Positions 57,967-64,000 of a DNA stretch of 64,000 bases are shown piece after piece. Below the pieces are notes generated by a model. It was not told the DNA's origin. It ran no database searches and worked only from the letters and a program-made list of their open reading frames with translations. The position numbers were made by a program, and so were the translations under genes. The DNA is from CBDBND01 sp965262665 (GTDB lineage: Bacteria > Pseudomonadota > Alphaproteobacteria > Rhodospirillales > Rhodospirillaceae): assembly GCA_965262665.1 (NCBI GenBank), contig CBDHFR010000003.1:744001-808000 (forward strand), written 5' to 3'. Position 1 is the first letter of the stretch. Each line of letters opens with the position of its first letter.

Positions 57967-59015
57967 GAGCGTTTCCGAGGTTGAATGAATCAAAATTTTG
58001 TTGTCATGGTCTTGGCGGACTGATTCGATAGCCGCTTTGGCGGGGGCATCGTGGCTGTATCGGAAGACCTACGTATTCGTTTGGCGAGGAAAGTGGCGTC
58101 GGGCATGTCGCGCCGTCAGGCGGCAGCCCTTTTTGAGGTGAGCGCAAGCTCGGCGGTGCGGGATGGCGGGCGATATGAAGACGAGGGGACTGTCGCGGTC
58201 AAACCACGGCCGTCGCGCCAGCGCCGTCTTGATCCTTGACGGCGAGGATATCCTGCGCTGGATTAAGGAGACGCCAGACCCGACACTGCAAGAGCTGTCT
58301 GAGCGTTTGGACGAAGTTCACCAAGTGATTGCGCCGACTTCGACGATTAATGACTGGTTCCGCGCGCGCAAGATCAGCTTTAAAAAAACCGCCCACGCCA
58401 GTGAACAGGAACGCGCGGATGGGCAGGCAGCACGCGTGGTTTGGCGCCAACGTCAGGCCCGGCTCCCGGCCCATCCCGAGCGGGTCGGCAGGATCGTGTT
58501 CCTTGACGAAACAAGTATCAATACCAAAATGGCGCGCCTGCGGGGGCGCTATCCCAGCGGCCAGCGGATGGTTGCCGCCATTCCCCATGGTCATTGGAAA
58601 ACCATGACCTTCATTGCCGGATTGCGCGGTGACGGCCTGACCGCGCCCTGGGTGATCGAGGGCGCCATGGACGGTGATGCATTCGAGCAGTACATCAAAA
58701 CGCAACGCGCCCCGACCCTTCAAAAAGGCGCTGTTGTTGTCCCCGGCAATCTGCCGGCCGACAAACGCGACGGTGCCAGGCGGGCGGTTGAAAAGCGGGG
58801 CGCATGGCTTTTGTTCCTGCCGCCCTATGCGCCGGACTTCAACCCGATCGAGCTCGCATTTTCAAAGTTCAAAGCTCACATGAAGCGCTTAAAACCCCGC
58901 ACCATCGATGATCTGTGGAAAGCCGCCGGTAACGTCTGCGGCCTCTTCAATCACGAGCACTGCAGGAACTTCTTGGTTGCTGACGGCTATGCGTCAGAAT
59001 AAATCGGAAATGCTC
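57967..59015 (+). mobile_element. IS630-family element, copy 2 (1049 bp)
   Basis: The left end GAGCGTTTCCGAGG and the reverse complement of the right end GAGCATTTCCGATT form a 12-bp inverted repeat with one mismatch. Target TA is at 57965-57966 and 59016-59017. The element equals copy 1 (28946-30004) except for the ten-base insertion there and scattered substitutions. It was inserted at the TA bordering the neighbouring IS630 element inside thpR. Confidence 0.93.
58051..59002 (+). CDS. IS630 transposase of copy 2, two overlapping frames
   Basis: ORF1 (58051-58239, 62 codons) holds the DNA-binding helix-turn-helix. ORF2 (58163-59002) holds the remainder, with ILRWIKETPDPTLQELSERL, IVFLDETSINTKMARLRGR and LPPYAPDFNPIELAFSKFK. 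The two overlap and differ by +1. A shift near GTCAAACCACGG would join KP to GRRASAVLILDGED. Copy 1 has the same layout, so this may be programmed frameshifting or an inherited lesion. The second catalytic Asp is Gly (VVVPGNLPADK), so activity is doubtful. Confidence 0.8.
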
Positions 59016-59543
59016 TAGGTTGTGCCACGGCCTACCCGGCGCCCGATGGGTCGATCCCGAAAATTACCACATGACTCTCCGGTTCATCGGTGAGGTGAAC
59101 CGTCATACCGCCGCAGACATTGATGGGACATTGCAGCGCATTGACGCGGCCCCCTTTGAATTGGTTCTGAGTGGACTTGGCACCTTTGGCCAAGGCCGCA
59201 AGACCCGGGCATTGTGGACCGGGGCGCAACCGTCGACGGGGCTGGTTCATTTGCAAAACAAAATTGAATCCGCCGTGGTGCGGGCCGGGCAACCACCTGA
59301 GACCCGCAAGTTCGTCCCACTCACCACCATCGCCCGGTTTCGCGAAGCCCACCCCGATCGCATCCAATCCTTCGTCGAACGCAACGGTCTATTCCAAGCG
59401 GGCCCGGTCATTGCTGATCGTTTTATTCTGTTTGAAAGCCATATGGGCAAAGGCGACTCCCATTACGAGGCGCTGTCCGACTATCCCCTATTCCCTGCGC
59501 CAGCCTCTGCCGGGTCACGAGGCGAACCGGTAGCGCCTTAAAA

Positions 59544-59577
59544 CTTTCCCTTCTGCACCCTGTACGGGAAAGCTTTT
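59544..59577 (+). terminator. rho-independent terminator after thpR
   Basis: CTTTCCC (59544-59550) pairs with GGGAAAG (59566-59572), followed by CTTTT. It lies directly after the thpR stop and just before the promoter of the CbiX-like gene. Confidence 0.6.
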
Positions 59578-59607
59578 GACCTTCCATTGGCTGGAACCTG
59601 ATATACT
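59576..59607 (+). promoter_or_regulatory. extended -10 promoter for the CbiX-like gene
   Basis: TGATATACT at 59599-59607 is an extended -10 element (TGn before TATACT). A TTGACC at 59576-59581 is 20 bases upstream, longer than ideal, so the extended -10 probably carries the recognition. It is about 60 bases before the ATG, which has GAGGAG at 59653-59658. Confidence 0.45.
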
Positions 59608-59666
59608 GCAGCCATATGCACCCAAGGGTGCCCTACGGTTTCAACGCCTAAAGAGGAGTCTCTTTC

Positions 59667-60707
59667 ATGCGCCGTCTTTCATCCCTCCTGTTGGCGCTCT
59701 GCAGCAGCGCCGTTCTTGCTGGCACCGCTTTGGCTCAAGAAGTGGCCCATTCACAAATGGATCACAGCCAAATGGACCATTCTCAGCACAATATGAGCCA
59801 AGAGGATTACCGCATCCTGCGTTCAAAAATTAAATCGTACCAAACCATGACCGACGCAGAGATCATGCAAAACATGATGTTCATGCCGCCCACCTATGAG
59901 CGCTATATCAGCGACAAGTCCCTGTCGGGCGATCTTGGTGTCATCGTCTTGGCCCATGGGGCCGGTGAACCGGGCGATACCTTTTTTGCTGATTCTTTAG
60001 ATGGGCTTGCCTCTGAATATCCGACCTCGATCGGTTTCGGCATGGCCATGATGAGCGGCGATCATCTGCAATCGGCCGTCGACAACTTGCAAGCGGCGGG
60101 CGCTAAGAGTGTCGTCGTTGTTCCCGCCGCTCTCTCGGCATCCGGATCTGTCTACGAACAATGGGCCTATTATTTCGGCGCACGGGAAGAGGCGTCTTAT
60201 CTGCCGGCACCTCGCGTCAAACCCGGCGTCCCAGTCACAATCGGTGTGCCGCTGTCCAGTCACGAACTGATTACGGACATGCTGCTCGACCACGCCAAGG
60301 AAATCAGTAAGAACCCGGAAAATGAGTTGCTCATCATTATCGGCCATGGCCCAGAAGGGTATGAAGATAATGTTCTTGAACTTCAGGTATTGGATAAACA
60401 CGCTGATCGCATCCGGGCCAAGGGTATTTACGCCGATGTGCGCGCCTACAATCTGCAGGACGACGCGCCGGATCAGGTCCGCACAAACAATGTCGACGTT
60501 ATGCGCGGCTGGATCGACAACGCAGCGTTCTTCGGCAAAGACGTCATCATCGTCGGCTACTTGTTGTCGACCCGTGGCATTCAGGCCAACATTGGCAAGG
60601 ATTTTGAAGGCTTGACCTATACCTTCAATGAAAAGGGCTTGTCGTCCCACAAGGACTTCGTCAAATGGATTGAAGCCGGGGTACGGGAGTATGCCGGGCG
60701 GATGTAA
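59667..60707 (+). CDS. exported CbiX-like chelatase-fold protein with Met/His-rich N-terminus
   Basis: A signal peptide (LLALCSSAVLAGTALA) is followed by HSQMDHSQMDHSQHNMSQ, a short Met/His repeat typical of copper- or nickel-binding segments. The body contains two half-sites of the CbiX fold, VIVLAHGAGEPGDTFFADSL near residue 92 and LLIIIGHGPEGYEDN near 220, each with HG. Cytoplasmic CbiX inserts cobalt into sirohydrochlorin. This version would sit in the periplasm, so a metal-handling or metallophore role is more likely than corrin synthesis. It has its own promoter and terminator. Confidence 0.8.
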   Translation: MRRLSSLLLALCSSAVLAGTALAQEVAHSQMDHSQMDHSQHNMSQEDYRILRSKIKSYQTMTDAEIMQNMMFMPPTYERYISDKSLSGDLGVIVLAHGAGEPGDTFFADSLDGLASEYPTSIGFGMAMMSGDHLQSAVDNLQAAGAKSVVVVPAALSASGSVYEQWAYYFGAREEASYLPAPRVKPGVPVTIGVPLSSHELITDMLLDHAKEISKNPENELLIIIGHGPEGYEDNVLELQVLDKHADRIRAKGIYADVRAYNLQDDAPDQVRTNNVDVMRGWIDNAAFFGKDVIIVGYLLSTRGIQANIGKDFEGLTYTFNEKGLSSHKDFVKWIEAGVREYAGRM

Positions 60708-60732
60708 ACCGAACCACCGGCGAAAAACAAGC

Positions 60733-60763
60733 ACGACCGGGCGAGTATTCGTCCGGTCGTTTT
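60733..60763 (+). terminator. rho-independent terminator after the CbiX-like gene
   Basis: ACGACCGGGCGA (60733-60744) pairs with TCGTCCGGTCGT (60749-60760), twelve pairs with one G-T, loop GTAT, followed by TTT. It closes the single-gene unit. Confidence 0.85.
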
Positions 60764-60776
60764 AGGGCGTTGACCT

Positions 60777-61160
60777 ATGACTGCTTCTAGACAGACTCTC
60801 GTCAGCCAAATTGAGTCCTATTACGCGGCAGTTGACAGCCTTAAGACGGCGGCCATCGTTTCACATTTTACACCCGATGCCGTGATGGAAATTCCTACTG
60901 GCGACGTGCGTCACATCGGCCATGAAGCCATACGTGCCACCTATGATCGCCGTGCCTCTGAAGTTGACAATTCGTTTCATGGAGATTTCATCCATGTCAT
61001 TGATGCCGAAGAAGGGCGCGCCACCACACGTCTTGCCACACGCCGCACAACCACCGACGGCCAAACCATTGAAATGGATTGCATTGCTTTATTTACCTTC
61101 GATGGCACGTTGATAAAGCGTATCGCTATCTGGATGAGTGGTGAAAACTCCCTCAAATAA
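60777..61160 (+). CDS. SnoaL/NTF2-like protein, paralogue 1
   Basis: The 127-residue protein has the NTF2-like pattern of an N-terminal helix (LVSQIESYYAAVDS), IVSHFTPDAVMEIPTGDVRHIG and a curved sheet ending IKRIAIWMSGENSLK. The fold serves as isomerase, hydrolase or binding pocket, and no catalytic residues can be assigned with confidence. It is about 40 percent identical to the next gene, clearly a tandem duplication. A terminator stands just upstream, so it probably starts a new transcript. Confidence 0.8.
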   Translation: MTASRQTLVSQIESYYAAVDSLKTAAIVSHFTPDAVMEIPTGDVRHIGHEAIRATYDRRASEVDNSFHGDFIHVIDAEEGRATTRLATRRTTTDGQTIEMDCIALFTFDGTLIKRIAIWMSGENSLK

Positions 61161-61217
61161 CCAGTTTCAAGCGTCGTTCTAAAGCATTCTGTGTAACGTA
61201 CGTTGGGCAATAACCTC

Positions 61218-61601
61218 ATGACTGACTTGAAACAGACATTTATGGATCGTGCTACCGCCTATTTCGTCGACGTGGACCGTTTTGCAACGGACGCCATTCT
61301 GTCTCACTTTACCAATGACATCGTCCTGGAAGTTCCCACCGATGGTGTGCGCAAAGAGGGCATCGACGAGGTTCGCCAGACTTATATGAACCGCGCCGAC
61401 ACCGTGAAAGAATCCTGGCATGGGGACTTTCAATTTACCTGTGATGAAACGGAAAACCGATTGGCTATCCGATTGGCCGTTAAACGCACCACAGTGCAAG
61501 GGGAATATCAGGAAATGGATAACCTCACTTTGCTGTCCTTCGCCGGCGACCGTATTGCCCACATCACGGTATGGATGAGCGGCGAGAACAGTCTGACCTG
61601 A
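61218..61601 (+). CDS. SnoaL/NTF2-like protein, paralogue 2
   Basis: This paralogue shares the layout: TAYFVDVDRFATDAILSHFT, VLEVPTDGVRKEGIDEVRQT, SWHGDFQFT and IAHITVWMSGENSLT. ATG at 61218 (MTDLKQTFMDR) aligns with the start of paralogue 1 better than the TTG five codons upstream. The gap between the two genes is about 58 bases, so they may be co-transcribed. The substrate is unknown. Confidence 0.8.
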   Translation: MTDLKQTFMDRATAYFVDVDRFATDAILSHFTNDIVLEVPTDGVRKEGIDEVRQTYMNRADTVKESWHGDFQFTCDETENRLAIRLAVKRTTVQGEYQEMDNLTLLSFAGDRIAHITVWMSGENSLT

Positions 61602-61609
61602 CGGCCTCT

Positions 61610-62458
61610 TTAAGCGCCGAACTTTTTCAACGTCCATTCCACGCTGTTCAGGTAGCTGCCGCCGAACAGGCGCACATGCACCAACAAGGGATAGAGGTTG
61701 TAGAGATCGCGCCGCTCTTCAAAAAAACCCGGCGCCAGCGGCCGGTGCTCCTGATAGCGGTCAAAGAAAGCGTCGCCGAACGTGCCGAACAGGGTAGAGA
61801 ACGCCAATTCAATTTCCGGATCGGCGTAATAGATCGCGGGATCGACAAACCCGGCGATGCGTCCGGCGTTGCACAACGCATTGCCCGTCCACATGTCACC
61901 GTGAATGAGGGAGGGTGCTGACGGTTCATCAATCCAGCGTCCTAACGACCCGCATAAAGTTTCAATGCGTTTAAAGGTGGTGGCGGGGAGACGCCCGGCA
62001 TCCATGGCTTGACGGCCCATGAACAAAAGGCGCCGCTCGACGAAAAAGCTGCGCCATGACGGTGTTTCAGGATTGGGCTGAGTCAGACCGCCAATCAAGG
62101 TATCCCGTTCAAGTCCGAAGGTGCGGCCGGTGACGCCGTGCAGTTTTGCCAAATGATCGGCGGCATCACGCTGCACGTCCGCAGTGATGGTGCCGGCGGT
62201 CTCTATGTGGGACAACACCAGCAGGTCCGGTTCCATATGCAACACGTCGGGTACTGGCAAGGTGCTGTGGAGGGCCAGGAACTTGAGCATCCAGCCTTCC
62301 AGGTCGAGGTGGATCCCACCCACTTTAACGACAACGCGGCGGCCGTCGTCCAGGTCAACGGCTTGCACCTCACCGATGCAGCCACCGGACAATGGAACGA
62401 TTTTCACCACGCCGACATTGAGCGCGTTGCGAATCCTATTGTGTGTGTCAGGTGACAC
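61610..62458 (-). CDS. fructosamine kinase family protein
   Basis: The 282-residue aminoglycoside-phosphotransferase-fold kinase has the family N-terminus (IVPLSGGCIGEVQAVDLDDG), VVVKVG with the ATP Lys, the catalytic loop LIHGDMWTGNAL and the metal Asp in GFVDPAIYYADPEIELAF. It phosphorylates fructosamines or ribulosamines, allowing protein deglycation. The start is GTG at 62458. It lies downstream of an LMW phosphatase on the same strand, a frequent pairing because both act in protein-linked sugar repair. Confidence 0.92.
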   Translation of the reverse strand: MSPDTHNRIRNALNVGVVKIVPLSGGCIGEVQAVDLDDGRRVVVKVGGIHLDLEGWMLKFLALHSTLPVPDVLHMEPDLLVLSHIETAGTITADVQRDAADHLAKLHGVTGRTFGLERDTLIGGLTQPNPETPSWRSFFVERRLLFMGRQAMDAGRLPATTFKRIETLCGSLGRWIDEPSAPSLIHGDMWTGNALCNAGRIAGFVDPAIYYADPEIELAFSTLFGTFGDAFFDRYQEHRPLAPGFFEERRDLYNLYPLLVHVRLFGGSYLNSVEWTLKKFGA

Positions 62459-62506
62459 GCCGGTATCAGATTTCTAAAGTTCCAGGCTCTTATTTTGGAA
62501 CCGATG

Positions 62507-62983
62507 TTACAGGAAATCCCGCTGAATTGCCTCCAGCAATCCTTTGCTGCCCGCTTCCACCAGATCAAGCACCTGTTCGAATCCCTTGGCACCACCGTAG
62601 TAGGGGTCCGGCACATCCAAGCCGGCATCACCTGGAGCGAAGGACAGGAACAACTTGACCCGTTCATAGGAATCGCCAGGTGCCATGTCCGTCAGCATGC
62701 GCAGATGATCCCGGTCCATGGCCAAGACCAAATCGAAGGTGCGAAAATCTCCCTCCCGGATCCGCCGCGCGGTCTGTCCCTTCATGTCATAGCCGCGACG
62801 CACGGCCGCTTCCATGGCGCGCTCGTCCGGCGGTTCACCGATGTGATAACTGTGGGTCCCAGCGGAATCCACGGTGATATCCTTGGTCAAACCGTGCACC
62901 TGAACCAGGTGACGGAAAACCCCTTCCGCTGTTGGTGAACGGCAGATGTTTCCGGTACAGACGAACAGAACGCCCACAGACAC
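62507..62983 (-). CDS. low-molecular-weight protein tyrosine phosphatase
   Basis: The P-loop VCTGNICRSPTAEGVFRHL contains the catalytic Cys and Arg (C-x5-R-S), and the general acid is in DVPDPYYGG. The length is about 158 residues. The start is set at GTG 62983 (VSVGVLFVCTGN) because GGAGAG lies eight bases upstream and the longer frame has an unlikely Cys-rich N-terminus. It may dephosphorylate Tyr or sugar-phosphorylated targets and is grouped with fructosamine kinase. The start separates it from the divergent sirtuin gene by 97 bases. Confidence 0.93.
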   Translation of the reverse strand: MSVGVLFVCTGNICRSPTAEGVFRHLVQVHGLTKDITVDSAGTHSYHIGEPPDERAMEAAVRRGYDMKGQTARRIREGDFRTFDLVLAMDRDHLRMLTDMAPGDSYERVKLFLSFAPGDAGLDVPDPYYGGAKGFEQVLDLVEAGSKGLLEAIQRDFL

Positions 62984-63080
62984 GCTCCAAACTCTCCCTT
63001 CGCAACATTTCTGGCACCGCGTTAGCATGCGGCTCTGCCGCTCAACAAAAGCGGCTCATTTTGATGTGGCGGCGCGCACT

Positions 63081-63815
63081 ATGCCTGAAAGCTTCATTGC
63101 GGAGAAGAATGTATCCATCGTGGCGTTGACCGGTGCCGGAATCTCCCAGGAATCAGGCCTGGAAACCTTCCGCGACCCCGATGGCATTTGGTCCAAGGTG
63201 CGCCTGGAGGACGTCGTCACGCCTGAAGCTTTTGCCCGGGATCCGGAGGCGGTGCACGCCTTCTATAATATGCGCCGGGCCCGCCATAAGGTTGCCAAAG
63301 CCAATCCCAATGCCGCCCACAAAGCGCTCGCCCGCCTCGAAAACGAATGGCCCGGAGAGATGATCGTCGTCACTCAGAATGTGGACTCTCTGCACGAAGC
63401 CGGCGGCACTAAGAACCTCATTCACATGCACGGGGTTCACTCCAAGGCGCGGTGCAATCATTGCCAGCACATCGTTGGTTGGGAAGGGGACATGTCCACC
63501 GCTGACGTGTGCGCAGGGTGTGGCCAGACTGGGGGTCTACGGCCGCATGTGGTGTGGTTCGGCGAAATGCCGTTGGAGCTGGATCGTATTCAAGCCGCTC
63601 TGGTGGCGTGCGATGTATTCGTTTCCATTGGCACATCGGGCAATGTTTATCCCGCCGCCGGGTTTGTTTCCATTGCCCGGCAAATCGGTCACGCCCATAC
63701 AGTGGAGCTCAATCTCGAACCGTCTGTCGGCGCCGCCAGTTTTGACGAAAGCCACTACGGACCCGCGACAGACGTGGTACCCGTCTTCGTTGATCGCATG
63801 CTTAAGTCGCTATGA
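63081..63815 (+). CDS. cobB: NAD-dependent protein deacylase, Sir2 family
   Basis: The sirtuin core is intact: IVALTGAGISQESGLETFRDPDG for NAD, VVTQNVDSLHEAGGT and the catalytic His in IHMHGVHSKARC. Two pairs of zinc cysteines follow (CNHC, CAGC), then PHVVWFGEMP, SIGTSGNVYPAAGF and VELNLEP. This is a class III (SirT5-like, CobB) member, removing acetyl or succinyl groups from Lys. ATG at 63081 (MPESFIAEKNVS) is preferred; longer frames overlap the divergent phosphatase. The stop overlaps the next start (ATGA). Confidence 0.94.
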   Translation: MPESFIAEKNVSIVALTGAGISQESGLETFRDPDGIWSKVRLEDVVTPEAFARDPEAVHAFYNMRRARHKVAKANPNAAHKALARLENEWPGEMIVVTQNVDSLHEAGGTKNLIHMHGVHSKARCNHCQHIVGWEGDMSTADVCAGCGQTGGLRPHVVWFGEMPLELDRIQAALVACDVFVSIGTSGNVYPAAGFVSIARQIGHAHTVELNLEPSVGAASFDESHYGPATDVVPVFVDRMLKSL

Positions 63816-64000
63816 CCACACTGCCAAAACTTCTTAGAGAAGTGCGCGCGTGCACCCACTGCGCCAAGAACTTGCCATTGGGGCCTCGCCCGGTGCTGCG
63901 CATGAAACGCACAGCGACGTTGCTTATCATCGGCCAGGCGCCAGGCACCAAGGTGCACGAAAGTGGTATTCCCTGGAACGACCGGTCGGGCGACCGGCTG
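63812..64000 (+). CDS. uracil-DNA glycosylase family protein, 3' end outside window
   Basis: The first 63 codons from ATG 63812 read LREVRACTHCAKNLPLGPRP, then LLIIGQAPGTKVHESGIPWN, which is the family motif GQAPG plus the loop GIPWNDRSGDRL. A single Cys pair is visible (CTHC); a further iron-sulfur set of the thermophilic type cannot be checked. The gene is coupled to cobB. It removes uracil from DNA, or belongs to the related YqaJ-like group; the rest is needed to decide. Confidence 0.85.
   Translation, partial: MTTLPKLLREVRACTHCAKNLPLGPRPVLRMKRTATLLIIGQAPGTKVHESGIPWNDRSGDRL

Larger units (their letters stand above)
56920..59541 (+). pseudogene. thpR: thpR (RNA 2',3'-cyclic phosphodiesterase), interrupted by two IS630 elements
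   Basis: ATG at 56920 starts MFRLFVGLKLPETISQQLA, the ThpR N-terminus. It is cut after 19 codons at the TA of 56976-56977. The reading resumes at 59018. Joining the parts across one TA gives RLCHGLPGARWVDPENYHMTLRFIGEV with no frame error and 194 codons in total, the normal length. The first HxT motif (HMTL) is intact. At the second site, usually P-H-x-T, the sequence is FVPLTTIARF, so His is Leu. ThpR hydrolyses 2',3'-cyclic phosphates or ligates tRNA halves in vitro. Confidence 0.92.

Noticed and set aside
1..64000. CRISPR arrays, prophage, restriction-modification or toxin-antitoxin systems
   Set aside because: No regularly spaced repeats, phage structural genes or recognisable defence genes were seen on either strand.

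Overview
The window looks like a chromosomal segment of an alphaproteobacterium, probably Rhodospirillales-like. The evidence is gene order and family content: mutS-glnD-murJ-trpS with nfuA/usp nearby, a TSUP/TIGR02186 pair, a cnoX-LON-Trm112-DUF971-ubiH neighbourhood, and tesA divergent from ybbAP. No rRNA, CRISPR array, phage genes or replication origin was seen. Two tRNAs (Gly-GCC, Thr-CGT) are present. All assignments are from reading the sequence; no database search was run.

Layout. 1-3.6 kb: a partial DUF3891 gene and a broken mutS whose 3' end is replaced by a truncated IS630 transposase. 3.7-10.3 kb: a small membrane protein, glnD, a HEAT-like protein, murJ and trpS. 10.3-16 kb: a RutE-like nitroreductase, a polysaccharide deacetylase, a Bax-like glucosaminidase, NfuA, a universal stress protein, TIGR02186 and a TSUP exporter. 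16-27.3 kb: a divergent nonulosonic (legionaminic-type) acid and nucleotide-sugar locus. The minus arm carries a class III aminotransferase, fcl, gmd (dead), legG and legF. The plus arm carries legI, a PglD-like acetyltransferase, a PtmE-like nucleotidyltransferase, an SDR and a PglF-like 4,6-dehydratase. 27.3-33.3 kb: purH, an IS630 copy, and an MFS/Gfo-Idh/DegT-aminotransferase operon. 33.5-39.6 kb: an MsbA-like ABC transporter and two head-to-head TPR glycosyltransferase genes of the SPINDLY/FlmG kind, both pseudogenes. 39.7-46.5 kb: tRNA-Gly, cnoX, LON, Trm112, DUF971, a PQQ-dehydrogenase pseudogene split by an internally deleted IS630 element, ubiH and tRNA-Thr. 46.5-51.5 kb: small secreted and membrane proteins, an MmgE/PrpD protein, two tandem receiver-like paralogues (one frameshifted) and a BI-1 protein. 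51.7-59.5 kb: ybbP/ybbA, tesA, a FIST protein, and thpR interrupted by two back-to-back IS630 elements. 59.6-64 kb: an exported CbiX-like protein, two SnoaL-like paralogues, a fructosamine kinase, an LMW phosphatase, a Sir2 deacylase and a partial uracil-DNA glycosylase.

The main theme is decay. Seven non-transposon genes are broken: mutS, gmd, two TPR glycosyltransferases, a PQQ dehydrogenase, one receiver-like gene and thpR. Five IS630-group insertions are visible. Most reconstructed indels are one-base changes in short mononucleotide runs, and undoing them restores a length divisible by three in every gene that can be measured. This is what loss of MutS would leave behind, but run-length sequencing error is a real alternative and must be excluded from reads. 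The three IS630 transposases with a readable centre all lack the expected second catalytic aspartate. Central metabolism, translation and envelope genes look intact. The sugar-precursor genes survive while the two transferases most likely to use them are dead.
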